A stretch of 64,000 nucleotides of DNA, taken from positions 153,908 to 217,907 of the forward strand of contig CAJTOG010000002.1 of NCBI GenBank assembly GCA_910577575.1, given 5' to 3'. The DNA is from an uncultured Ruminococcus sp. (GTDB taxonomy: Bacteria; Bacillota; Clostridia; Oscillospirales; Ruminococcaceae). The notes under the pieces were generated by a model. It searched no databases and was not told the DNA's origin. It saw only the letters and a program-made list of their open reading frames with translations. Below, piece by piece: positions 1 through 8,895 of this stretch. The translations under genes and the position numbers were made by a program. Position 1 is the stretch's first letter. The number at the start of each line of letters is the position of its first letter.

Positions 1-1051
1 TTATGAATTCCCATACAGGACGGGAATTATAGCCGTTTACAAAATAGTTTCCCTCAGCGTCGGTTTCGTAAACAGGATTCAGCGTGTACATAACGTCAAT
101 ATCTGAAATCGTAACGTCTCTGAATTCTGTAAATGTGTTTTCACAGAAATTCAATGCACTTTCAAGGGAAATACATTCGTTTATTTTTTCTTCCACTTTG
201 GGAATGAACATTCCGCTGCCTGTTGTAAACGAATCAATTGAATTAACGCTGAGCATCTGTATTGAAATGCCATAGGAGAGATATGCCATTTTATTCGTAA
301 ATTCTCCGTCTATATATTCGGGCTCTATTGTATAACTGTCAATCGATACTCCATTATACAGAGCCTCAATCAAAAATTGATAAAGATAATTATCATCATG
401 CTCTCTGACAATAACCGTATTTACCTGATAATCATAACTCGGAGCGAGCGGTTTATAATTAGTTTCAAACCAATCGTTGATATATTCAACTGCGTCTGCA
501 ACGGAGCATTTTCCGTTTTTAAGCTGGTATTCATCGCTTAAGTCATCTTTTCTGTCCGGGTGATATATCTTTACAAGCGGTTCACTATATGAATATCCAA
601 GATCGAATGCTTCAGGATTAAGCATTGCTAAAAATCCGTTGTCACCGGTACAGAAATAAACTTTATCATTTTCATTGTAATATAAACAATATCCATTATC
701 GTTTGAGGTTAATTGAGGGTCAATAATAGATTTATCAAAAAAATATGGAATTATTTCTTCTGAATTTTCATTAAAGTTACTTATAGTTGAAAATTTCATA
801 ACATTAATTTCATCCGGCTGAACAAAATTTATCTTATCTGAAATTGTAAATTGCCCGTAATCCTCGTTGAGCGCTTTTTTTACTTCCGCAGATAAATCCT
901 CAATTTTAATGTAATTACAATCGAAATCATCCGATTTGCCACTTTCAGAATTACGGTAATCGCTCATATCGGATTTTACTTCATCGGGAACGGAAGCACA
1001 ACCAACAAGTAAAAACAATGTTAAAACAAATACAGAAAGTCTTTTAATCAT
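1..1051 (-). CDS. Secreted lipoprotein of unknown family (C-terminus off the window)
   Basis: The frame is open for 350 codons from an ATG at 1051 to the left edge, with no stop, so the C-terminus lies outside the window. A strong GGAGG lies 5 bases before the ATG. The N-terminus is a lipoprotein signal: positively charged MIKR, a hydrophobic stretch and the lipobox LLVGC (Cys about residue 18), so the protein should be lipid-anchored on the outer face of the membrane. After an acidic Ser/Asp-rich linker the body is soluble and rich in Asp, Tyr and Asn. I do not recognise the family. It is the last gene of a minus-strand run behind the small secreted protein and the agr-like genes, but the hairpin at 1140-1171 probably separates it from them. 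Confidence 0.75.
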   Translation of the reverse strand, partial: MIKRLSVFVLTLFLLVGCASVPDEVKSDMSDYRNSESGKSDDFDCNYIKIEDLSAEVKKALNEDYGQFTISDKINFVQPDEINVMKFSTISNFNENSEEIIPYFFDKSIIDPQLTSNDNGYCLYYNENDKVYFCTGDNGFLAMLNPEAFDLGYSYSEPLVKIYHPDRKDDLSDEYQLKNGKCSVADAVEYINDWFETNYKPLAPSYDYQVNTVIVREHDDNYLYQFLIEALYNGVSIDSYTIEPEYIDGEFTNKMAYLSYGISIQMLSVNSIDSFTTGSGMFIPKVEEKINECISLESALNFCENTFTEFRDVTISDIDVMYTLNPVYETDAEGNYFVNGYNSRPVWEFI

Positions 1052-1139
1052 AAATTCCTCCAGTATATTTTGAAATAACATTGTAGAAGATTAGTATTAT
1101 TCTTCATACAATATTGTCTCTTCTTCAATTGAATCTAAA

Positions 1140-1171
1140 GATGTTCATCGCCTATGGAGACGATGAACATC
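1140..1171 (-). terminator. Hairpin after the 132-residue secreted protein gene
   Basis: An 11-bp perfect inverted repeat (GATGTTCATCG / CGATGAACATC) with a 10-base loop lies 26 bases past the stop of the 1197-1595 gene on the minus strand. Only a short T run follows, so it may be a weak terminator or a partial read-through point before the lipoprotein gene. Confidence 0.5.
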
Positions 1172-1196
1172 GTCTGCGGTTATATTCGATTTCTTT

Positions 1197-1595
1197 TTAA
1201 CCGCTAATTGAAACATCAGCTCTTATTGAGCCGCTATAACCGCTAAGACTAGCTGATGCATATACTTTCGTGCCAGGAACTATGCCGATTTTAGATACAG
1301 AACCTCCAGGAGGCTCGATTGTACCAGAGTTTGCGATTCCGCCAACAGAAATATATGCAAAAATGGTTGAATTCTTATCTGTACGAGTAAAATTTGAAAC
1401 AGTTATTGTCGATGTGGATATATCTGCAATGTAGTTCCACGTTTCAGATGTTTTTCCAGCGTTGCCAGGTGAACCTGCGTCTCTTATAAAATATACAGAA
1501 TCCGAATATGCACTTGCACTAACACCTGTCATTCCAACAGCGAGCCAAGCGGCAGCCATAACAGCAGCGATAGCTTTTTTAAATGTATTTTTCAT
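1197..1595 (-). CDS. Small secreted protein, unknown function
   Basis: A 132-residue protein with a clear Sec signal peptide: Lys-rich start, an Ala-rich hydrophobic core and a cleavage site near VSASA (about residue 29). The mature part of about 100 residues is rich in Ser, Thr, Ile, Gly and Val, has no Cys and looks like an all-beta domain. A GGAGGT ribosome-binding site precedes the ATG. I do not recognise a family. It lies downstream of the agr-like genes on the same strand, so control by that system is possible but only inferred. It could equally be an independent exported peptide or matrix protein. Confidence 0.75.
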   Translation of the reverse strand: MKNTFKKAIAAVMAAAWLAVGMTGVSASAYSDSVYFIRDAGSPGNAGKTSETWNYIADISTSTITVSNFTRTDKNSTIFAYISVGGIANSGTIEPPGGSVSKIGIVPGTKVYASASLSGYSGSIRADVSISG

Positions 1596-1873
1596 AATAA
1601 ATACCTCCTGAATTTTAGAAATCGTTTTTATTCGTATATTATGTTTCTTGAATTATGTCATGTGATATTACTCATATTTCGCAAAAAAAATTACAAGTAG
1701 TATCTATCTAATCAGCCGAAACAAAACTGACCCCGATGCAAATTAAATGGAATCTTTTATTCCGACTGAATAAATTTCTGAAAACTTATACCGCACTTTT
1801 TAGAAATTATATAATTTTCTGATAAGTCAAAATGAAACTGACCATAAATATATCATTTAGCTTAGGATTATCA
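1596..1873. other. AT-rich gap without a recognisable gene
   Basis: I see no coding frame of quality here. The right part follows the premature end of the AgrB-like gene and may include its decayed 3' end. The left part must hold the promoter of the small secreted protein gene. Confidence 0.4.
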
Positions 1874-2353
1874 TCAAAGAAATTTATCTCTTAAAATAAT
1901 TATATAAAAAATATACTTGCTTTTCAATAGGTTTTTTTGTAAATATCTGTAATAAAATGTCGGTTTTATCGAAAATATGAATTTTTTCTGAACGCATTCG
2001 CACCAGATGTCAAGGTTATAATGAGACGTGTTTTTATAACAAAGAAATACAATAAAGCGGCAGCGGAAGTTCAGACAAATTGTTATGAAAATAGTTTTGC
2101 AGCCGGTAAATGTTTTGACGTGATAACCTACGGTATACAATCGTACTGATATGAACATAGAAAAAAATATCAGATATGCAAGGAAGTTTACCATTTCTCC
2201 GCACAGCAGGCTGATTATAAGAAATGTAATCAGAAGTCCGCCGTTCAGCAGTATAATTTCGAGTCCATAAATGTAAATCTCACGCTTTTCAATCTCGACT
2301 ATCTTATTTTTTATCAACAGGAATGTTATGTCTTCTGCGAGGTTTCGGAACAC
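1874..2353 (-). pseudogene. agrB: AgrB-like peptide-processing membrane protease, probably frameshifted
   Basis: AgrB proteins are membrane cysteine endopeptidases that cut and cyclise the AgrD propeptide. The first 95 or so residues fit: a cytoplasmic N-terminus, two membrane segments, then VGYHVKTFTGC, in which the catalytic His and Cys are seven residues apart as in AgrB. After that Cys the sequence stops looking like AgrB: it becomes Cys-, Lys- and Tyr-rich and ends at 159 residues, short of the usual 190-210. The other frames there carry hydrophobic pieces broken by stops, so a frameshift or decay in the last third is likely. The best start is GTG at 2353, with GAGG 8 bases upstream. The AgrD-like gene ends just before it. 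Confidence 0.7.
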
Positions 2354-2363
2354 TTTCCATACC

Positions 2364-2504
2364 TCACTTCTTGTCGGACTTCACGAGAGACTTGAGCGTT
2401 TTAGGCTGATACAATCCAAGAATTGATGTTGTCTCGCTTGAAACAGATGCCACACTCTCAATTGTCTTTTTGACAACAGCAATGATTCTATTTTTCATCT
2501 TCAT
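2364..2504 (-). CDS. agrD: AgrD-like cyclic autoinducer propeptide with serine in place of cysteine
   Basis: A 46-residue ORF lies between agrC and agrB, the normal place for agrD. It has a basic amphipathic N-terminus (MKMKNRIIAVVKK), then TTSILGLYQPK, then a short charged tail. The pattern S-x4-Y-Q-P-K matches the C-x4-[HY]-[EQ]-P motif of Listeria and clostridial AgrD if Ser stands for the ring Cys. Serine rings (lactones) are known in Staphylococcus intermedius AIP and Enterococcus GBAP. The predicted ring is S-I-L-G-L. A GGGAAG ribosome-binding site lies 2-7 bases before ATG 2504; a second ATG at 2498 is possible. The stop is followed after a few bases by the agrB start, so the two are co-transcribed. 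It was identified by position and motif only. Confidence 0.72.
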   Translation of the reverse strand: MKMKNRIIAVVKKTIESVASVSSETTSILGLYQPKTLKSLVKSDKK

Positions 2505-2530
2505 TTCTTCCCTTCTGACCTTGTGATTGT

Positions 2531-2577
2531 ATTATAGCACGTCAGGAACGGTTTGTGTTAAAATTTGCACGAATGGT
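2531..2577 (-). promoter_or_regulatory. Candidate agrDB promoter with two LytTR-like half-sites
   Basis: On the minus strand a perfect TATAAT (2536-2531) is not preceded by a good -35 box. Two similar 7-mers, ACCATTC (2577-2571) and ACCGTTC (2552-2546), lie upstream 25 bases apart. A good -10 without a -35, next to repeated boxes, suggests a promoter activated by the LytTR-type AgrA protein. The spacing is a little longer than the 21-23 bases usual for AgrA sites, so this is tentative. Confidence 0.35.
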
Positions 2578-2633
2578 ATATATTTATATTTTTTTAACTG
2601 TAAAATGACAATTTTTAATGTGTTTTTAGGTTC

Positions 2634-3920
2634 TTAAATTGGAATCATAACGTTAGTGCTGAACACATTATTTTTATATATAATAGAAAATTCTCCGTTA
2701 TAACGTCTTACTGTACGCTTTATAGAATTAAGTCCGATGCCATGTAATTTTTTATCTGATTTAGTGGTTTCAAGGGAAATATTATTTTTCATACACTTGT
2801 TTGAAATTGAAATTACTAAAAATTCTTCAACCTGTTTTATCTTCACCTCAATGAACGGAGCTTCTTCATCTGCTGACGCTTGGAGAGCATTATCGAGCAG
2901 ATTGCCGAGAATTGATACAAAATGTTCTGATGCGATTTTGCAGTTTTCCGGAATCTCAGCATTTATTATAAACGCAATTCCGCTGTTTTCAGCCATTTTC
3001 TGCTTGATATACAGAATCGAGTCAACTGTGTCGTTGCCGGTTTTATAATAGAAAAGCTTCTTTCCAAGCAAGTCGTTTTGCCTTGCAAGATAACGTTTGA
3101 TCCCCTCAATATCGTCATGCTCAGCAAGCGACATAAGGTCGATGATCTGATGCTTAAAATCATGAAGTTTTTGCTGCCATATTTCAAATATCTGCTCTGT
3201 TTCTTCCATTGACTGCTCGAGCATTTCATTTTTTAGCATTGTCAGTTTCAATTGCTGCTGATCTTCATAGTGAGTTGTAAGTTTAAAAGCTCCGAAGAAA
3301 ATAATAATTATTAAAAATAGCATCATAAAGAAAAATAATGTTGAAACATAAGAATTTACGGATTCATTTTGAATATCAATAAAAGTTATAGTTACAGTCA
3401 ATATAAGCATTACTGCGGTAATTAGAAATAAAATTACAAAATACTTCTTTTGCAACACTCCTTTTCGGGCAAGTAGCTTATTAAGTATAACTGTCAAAAA
3501 CATCAGGAATATTTTTGAGGTTGCAACTGCAACAAGTCGATATAATGACATTTCTTCATAAATATTAGCGGTCGGAATATGGAACGCATAGAACAGCGTA
3601 CTGACGATGATTCCATCCGCCATTGCAATCAGAAGTAAGTAAATCAACGACCAAATAGCCGCTTTAATTTTATGTTCAGGATATAGAAGGATTTGCATTA
3701 AAACGATTGGAGCAAATCCGACAATTGCTGTTATTGGAGAATATAATTCTATGTGATTAGTTATTAGAATAAAAACAGCAGCAATTATTGAAGCAAATAC
3801 ACGAAGATATAATTTTTGATTAAGATTTGTTTTTTCAATAAAGGTTGAACAAAAGATTGTACTGAGAAAAAATTCAGCAAACGTTGCTCCGTATTCGGCT
3901 ATCCAATATATTCGGCTCAT
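2634..3920 (-). CDS. agrC: AgrC-like sensor histidine kinase (GHKL type)
   Basis: A 428-residue membrane kinase that would sense the extracellular cyclic peptide and phosphorylate the LytTR regulator encoded just before it. The N-terminal half (about residues 1-215) has six or seven membrane segments. It is followed by a coiled dimerisation helix with the phospho-acceptor region HDFKHQ (about residues 253-258). The C-terminal HATPase_c_5 (GHKL) domain has the N box LGNLLDNALQAS and the G box HGIGLNSIKRTVRRY. Length and order fit AgrC/ComD/VirS kinases. The start overlaps the response-regulator stop by 4 bases (ATGA), so translation is coupled. Confidence 0.9.
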   Translation of the reverse strand: MSRIYWIAEYGATFAEFFLSTIFCSTFIEKTNLNQKLYLRVFASIIAAVFILITNHIELYSPITAIVGFAPIVLMQILLYPEHKIKAAIWSLIYLLLIAMADGIIVSTLFYAFHIPTANIYEEMSLYRLVAVATSKIFLMFLTVILNKLLARKGVLQKKYFVILFLITAVMLILTVTITFIDIQNESVNSYVSTLFFFMMLFLIIIIFFGAFKLTTHYEDQQQLKLTMLKNEMLEQSMEETEQIFEIWQQKLHDFKHQIIDLMSLAEHDDIEGIKRYLARQNDLLGKKLFYYKTGNDTVDSILYIKQKMAENSGIAFIINAEIPENCKIASEHFVSILGNLLDNALQASADEEAPFIEVKIKQVEEFLVISISNKCMKNNISLETTKSDKKLHGIGLNSIKRTVRRYNGEFSIIYKNNVFSTNVMIPI

Positions 3921-4636
3921 AACAGTTCACCCCATATATTCAGGATCTGCTGTTTCACTTCGCTGAATTTTCGTCTGCTGACAAGAAGTTGTTCGTCATT
4001 TTTCAGAATTAGCATACAGTTTTGCATATTTTTTACATAATCTGTGTTTACAATGCAACTTCTGTGAATCATTATAAAACTTTTTTTATTTATAAGCTCT
4101 TGCATTTCTGCGATAGATTTGCTTGAAAGAATACTGTTACCGTTTTTTAAATAAACAAATGTCTTGTGTTTTTCAGCTTCCAAATACATTATCTCAGAAA
4201 TCATTATAGCTTTTTCTCCATTTTCCGTGTAAAGAATAATTTGTTTGTCACTGCTTATTTCAAGGACGTTGACTGCCGCTTGGATAGCTATGGGCATTTC
4301 GATTTCAAGGCGTATTTTCCTTATGTATCTGAACGGCTGGAATTCAATTGCTTTGAATACAAACTCTTCATGTGCCGACAGAAAAATCATTATCAGATTC
4401 TGATTTTCTACCCGAAGTCTTTCAGCAAGCTCCAGTCCCGATATTTTGGGCATATCGATATCAAGTATGAGAATATCGGCAGGCTCTTTCTTCACCAGCA
4501 ATTTCCGTTCGACTTCAGTAGCATTTGAGTAAATATCGAATTCCGTTTTGATGTGTAATTCTTGTGCAGTTCGTTTTATTACTTCTTTTGCAGCCATTGC
4601 ATCAGATTCACAGTCATCGCATATTACTATGTTCAT
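3917..4636 (-). CDS. agrA: AgrA-like response regulator with LytTR DNA-binding domain
   Basis: 239 residues. The N-terminal receiver domain has the acidic pair DD near residues 8-9 (MNIVICDDCE), the phospho-acceptor Asp in DILILDIDMP (about residue 59) and a conserved switch Ser/Lys region. The C-terminal half is a LytTR domain (about 140-235) with IMYLEAEKHKTFVYL and FIMIHRSCIVN, the beta-strand DNA-binding fold of AgrA. It should activate the peptide genes and other targets. First gene of the four-gene agr-like run. The upstream region has a TATAAT-like box on the minus strand near 4670. The receiver ends in FQPFRYIRK, a normal variant. Confidence 0.9.
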   Translation of the reverse strand: MNIVICDDCESDAMAAKEVIKRTAQELHIKTEFDIYSNATEVERKLLVKKEPADILILDIDMPKISGLELAERLRVENQNLIMIFLSAHEEFVFKAIEFQPFRYIRKIRLEIEMPIAIQAAVNVLEISSDKQIILYTENGEKAIMISEIMYLEAEKHKTFVYLKNGNSILSSKSIAEMQELINKKSFIMIHRSCIVNTDYVKNMQNCMLILKNDEQLLVSRRKFSEVKQQILNIWGELL

Positions 4637-4846
4637 TTTATCACGTCCCTATAACAATATATTTTAATTATAGCATAGAAAACTCTTAACTTCAATATTA
4701 ATTTTCTAAGATTAACATTAGTTTGGATCTGGATTCACGGCAACAGTGTAATGAAAAAATAATCTTATCCAAACAGGTTAAAAATATTTCCTAACTATGC
4801 TATAATAAAAATTAAATAATCAACCCACAAAGGAGCGTGACCGAAA

Positions 4847-5840
4847 ATGCCGACACTCGACTGGATAGACAAGAATAAAGTCATAAATCATCACATGGAC
4901 GTGCCATACCGTGTGCTTGATGCCAAATACGAATACGGCTGACCTAACGGAAATATGATTATCCACGACGATAACCTTTCTGCACTGAAATCACTTCTGC
5001 CTGAATATGAGGAAAGGATCAGGTGCATTTACATAAATCCGCCCTACAACACGGGAAACGAGGGCTGGGTATATAACGATAATGTCAACGCCCCCCGTAT
5101 CAGAAAATGGCTTGATGAGGTAGTTGGCTCTGATGGTGAGGACTTGTCCCGTCATGATAAGTGGCTGTGTATGATGTATCCTTAGTTGAAGCTCCTGTAT
5201 AAGCTGCTTGCGGAAGATGGGATTATTTTTATATCCATTGATGATAATGAACAGTCAAATCTACGACTTATTTGTGATGAAATATTTGTTGCAAATACTT
5301 CATGGCAAAGAACGTATTCAATGCGTAATGATATAAAAGGAGTTGCCGCCGAGATTGAGCATATCTTGATATATAGCAAACAACCGAATTGGCAACTAAA
5401 AAATTAGCAAGAACTGATAAAATGGATTCAAAGTATAAAAATCCTGATAATAATCCTCGAGGTACATGGCGAAATATTATTGCAAGTGTGCCCGATTCTG
5501 TTGCACATCAAGGAATGGTTTATGCAATACAAAATCCATTTACTGATGAAATGGCATATCCGCCACAAGGCAGACATTGGACATTAGGTCAGGAACAAAT
5601 ACTAAATGCTATGAATCAGTGGGCTGAATATGAACTTCGTGATTTAAGTGATGTTGAAGAAAGAGCAAGAGTATGCGGTGTTTCTACTAATGAAGTAAGA
5701 AAAGATGTTCTTGCGATTGTATTAAAAAAATCGCTTAAATCATCAAGTGAAAAAGCAAAACAAATTATGAAAGGCGTATTGCCTGAATTTTACTTTTCAA
5801 AAAATGGGACAGGAACATTGAGTCGTAAAGCCTACATTAA
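4847..5840 (+). pseudogene. mod: Type III restriction-modification Mod (adenine methyltransferase), broken
   Basis: The translation follows type III Mod proteins: MPTLDWI and an INHH segment at the start, the SAM-binding region MIIHDDNLSALKSLLPEYE, the catalytic [DN]PPY motif as YINPPYNTGNEGW, then RHDKWLCMMYP and FISIDDNEQ. The gene is dead: TGA at 4940, TAG at about 5183, a one-base loss in an A run near 5400, and a sudden end of similarity after SRKAYI at about 5840. The target-recognition C-terminus and any res gene are missing. A normal AAAGGAG site precedes the ATG. It is the first of several broken plus-strand genes that look like an old integrated element. Confidence 0.8.
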
Positions 5841-6029
5841 GGAAACTGTTAAATCGAAAATTTTTCCCATATCCTCAGTCTTCATATTCAATAAATCCGT
5901 AGTAATTTCGCCGATATTCAGACTGTATTTGGTCGTGAAAATTCTATTTTTATGGATAAGAAAATAGAACTTGAAAAAGCTGTCATCAGGCATATCATAG
6001 TTGGAGTTGTTCGGAATTGTGTTGTTCAT
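5832..6029 (-). CDS. 65-residue orphan fragment, unknown
   Basis: A short ORF on the opposite strand begins at ATG 6029 after an AAGGA box and runs 65 residues to 5832, where it meets the broken end of the mod pseudogene. It looks like the N-terminus of a longer protein, cut when that junction formed. It is soluble and Asn/Lys-rich, with no motif I recognise. It may not be expressed. Confidence 0.3.
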   Translation of the reverse strand: MNNTIPNNSNYDMPDDSFFKFYFLIHKNRIFTTKYSLNIGEITTDLLNMKTEDMGKIFDLTVSLM

Positions 6030-6199
6030 ATTGTTTTTCCTTATAACGAATCGAATTTCATTTCTAAGTTAATTATATCATACTTATCAAGTCCCATTCT
6101 GTAGTGAATGGAGTTTTTACTTTTAATGCAATTTGATAAATTACAAAAAATTCTCCCAATAAATATATGGGAATGAAAAATGATTGGAGAGTAATAAGA

Positions 6200-7981
6200 A
6201 TGTCAGAATTATTGGCAGAAGAAAAAAATGAAAATGCAATTGACGAATTAGTCTATAATCCGCCTTATGCTGTAAAAAACAACTGTCTGTACGAAATAGT
6301 GACAGTTAAAGAACAGATTGTTCTCGTAAAACTTGCGGATTTTGTACCTACGCTTACAGCAGAGATAACCCGTGATGACGGTGCAGAACAGACCAAACAA
6401 TTCAAAGTATCTGCGATACACAAATCGGGAATTACTTTGCCGGAGGTAACTGTTTCCGCAGATGAAATGCAGTCGATGAAATGGCTGTTGAACCGCTGGG
6501 GAACATACGGTGCTGCACAGCCAAAACAAAACGTTCTCAACAAGATTTGTCGTGCTATACTGAGTACCAAAACGGCAGTTGAGTTTAAAACTATCTACTT
6601 GCAGACAGGCTGGAAAAAAATCAATGGCGAGTATGTGTTTCTTATGACGAATGCAGATGAAAAGTATGCAGTTGAGTTACAAGGAAAACTGAAAAATTAT
6701 TCTTTCGGTAACAAGTGTTCGCCAGATGATTTGATTTTTCTCTCCGCAATGCTTGAAAACAGCTTCGTCATGCAGAACGTTATGCTGCCGTTGTTAGCTG
6801 TGGCTTTTCTGTGTCCTTTGAATCATTTTCTAAAAAACGCAGGATATGAACCAAAATTTGTAACTTCCCTTATCGGTAAGACAGGTTCAAGAAAATCAAC
6901 GCTTGCGGCACTGTTCCTTTCGTTCTTCGGAAAATTTTCGTCAAACGATCTGCCGATGTCTTTTCACGATACAGCAAACAGCATTCTTTCAAATATATAT
7001 TAATTGAAAGATGTTCTGACTTGCATTGAAGACTTCCATCCCAACGGAATATTTCATGAACAGGAGATGAAAAGTATCGCTCAAAATATTTCAAGATATT
7101 ATGGCGATAGAATCGGTCGTGCAAAACTTAATAGCAAAGCAGAATTACAATCAAGCCGTCCACCGACAGAAAATGCAATCATCACAGCAGAATATGTTCC
7201 TGAAATTTCTGTTTCAGGTTCGGCAAGATATTTCAACATTGAACTTAATGAAGATGACATTCAGCTTGAAGAACTGTCTGAGTATCAGCAGCTTACTAAC
7301 AACGGTACACTTTGTGGAATCATGCATCTGTATATTGATTGGATAAAAGATGTGTATCTTGATGATGAAAGTATGTTTGAAAAAATGCTTGAAGATATGT
7401 TTTTGAAGTATCACTCTGATTTTATCAATGTGCTATGCAAATCAAAAGTAAAATTTCACAATAGAACTCCCGATATTCTTGCACATCTGAAAATTGGATT
7501 TTCATTTCTGCGTGTGTTCTTAAATGAACATGAGCAAGTTACAAAGTCAGAACTTGATAAGTTTGAAAAAGTTTTTGATGAAATAATCCTGAAAGCTGTT
7601 TCGGACAATACTGAAGTCATCGAACTTGAAAATCCCACAACAAAATTTTGTGAAAAGCTACGCAGTCTGCTTGATAGTGGTCGATGCTATGTTAAAATCA
7701 GGGGTACAGAGAACAGTCCTTGTCAGAAAAATTGTTTGGGATTGCAGGATGATAATTACTACTATCTCTTTGCAGATACTACACACTCAGAGGTGCGAAA
7801 GCTATGCACAGAACAGGGGGAACATTTCAGTATCAGCAAAAATGAATTGCTCCGACAATTACGGAAAGATGGGATTCTGATTTCTCGGACAAATAGAAAT
7901 ACGATTTCAATTCGTGATAATTCAAATACGGTCATAAATGTGATCACACTTGATAAAGCAAAGATGAAATTTTCAGAATAG
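6200..7981 (+). pseudogene. DUF927-family helicase-like protein, interrupted by a stop codon
   Basis: Two halves in the same frame are separated by a single TAA at 7001-7003; read through it the protein is about 590 residues. The first half has the conserved WGTYGA region and a Walker A motif GKTGSRKST near residue 233. The second continues with the DUF927 core and a C-terminal region. DUF927 proteins are ATPases of integrative elements and phages, thought to act in replication. The preferred start is ATG 6200, after GGAG; an earlier ATG at 6167 lacks one. The stop could come from one base change in a Leu or Lys codon. With its broken neighbours this suggests a decaying element. Confidence 0.75.
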
Positions 7982-8402
7982 CGTTGATTTCGGCAGTTTC
8001 TGCCCTCCAATTTTAAGTCGGGCAAGTTAAAACGCAACACAAGGCAATGTAGAGCGTTTGCGAGCAAATCAATAAAACATGAGAGATGGTTATAAAAATG
8101 TGGTGTTGACATATTGCACAAATTCATTTTTTGAGGGCAGCTCAAGAACTCCAAATAATGTATTGCAGGTTAAAGCATATGGGTCTGAAGCCCCCTATGC
8201 ATTCACAGTGGACGGCAAAGCCGACCGCAAAAATACCGAAATTACGCCGTTCCCGCAAGTGGATTGTGCAGTTTTCAGCAGTCGAGTCATGATGTCATAA
8301 ATCAAAAACAGGTCACATTCAGGGGTCGCAAAGCCAAAATACTGCGTAAAATTGACATATTTATAGGAGTCGCAAGATGTTGAGCTTGGAAAGCTGTCCC
8401 AC
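7982..8402 (+). other. Non-coding or decayed stretch of the old element
   Basis: Only short, low-quality frames are present. A 73-codon frame at 8079-8300 has a fairly natural composition (SEAPYAFTVDGKADR) but no ribosome-binding site, and may be a remnant of an element gene. Nothing else is supported. Confidence 0.35.
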
Positions 8403-8531
8403 ATGACTATGGCGATGAATGATGTGGAAAATGAAACTTTAAAAAGTCTGCACATAATGTGTGTTACTGAAGTCCGAAAAATCAATGGCATCATCGACTA
8501 TGAAGGAGCCGTTGATTATCAGCAAAACTAA
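8403..8531 (+). CDS. Small element protein (42 residues), possibly a remnant
   Basis: From ATG 8403 the frame encodes a 42-residue acidic, helical peptide (MTMAMNDVENETLKSLH...). Small proteins of this look lie before TnpX-type recombinases in Firmicute transposons. There is no convincing ribosome-binding site, and the frame extends upstream without an obvious start, so it may be the tail of a longer lost gene. Confidence 0.35.
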   Translation: MTMAMNDVENETLKSLHIMCVTEVRKINGIIDYEGAVDYQQN

Positions 8532-8617
8532 AAAATCAGAAAGGAATATTTTAAAATGCTCAATTTAATATTCACAAGAAAATCAATTGTAGTAACAACA
8601 AGGAGGTCGATAAAATT

Positions 8618-8788
8618 ATGCCAAGAACAAGAGTGATACCCAAAATCAACACCGTCAACGTTGTCTACAACGGCGATAAAAAATCCTTTGAAGTGTTTAT
8701 GGAGTCCATGATTTTGGACTATTTGAATTCATGTAGTATAGCCACATCTGTACCTCACGAATTTGTTGGTAAAGTAGAAAAAATATGA
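8618..8788 (+). CDS. Small conserved-looking element protein (56 residues)
   Basis: A 56-residue ORF begins 10 bases after a perfect AAGGAGGT. The protein starts MPRTRVIPKINTVNVVY and has an acidic helical centre (FEVFMESMILDYL). It lies 107 bases before the recombinase pseudogene, where transposons of the Tn4451/TnpX group often carry a short helper ORF. No function is known to me. It is one of the few unbroken frames left in this element. Confidence 0.5.
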   Translation: MPRTRVIPKINTVNVVYNGDKKSFEVFMESMILDYLNSCSIATSVPHEFVGKVEKI

Positions 8789-8895
8789 AATCGGCGTGAT
8801 TGCTGGACTTTCAAAAACGTTTGTGATATGGTTGTCGTAGCACCAAGAAAGGTGCTGGGACTGCCAGCTACACAAATTCAAAGGAGATTAAAATT

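Noticed and set aside
8195..8494. Minus-strand 99-codon ORF in the old element
   Set aside because: Composition is that of an antisense frame, and the plus strand carries a better small ORF at 8403-8531.
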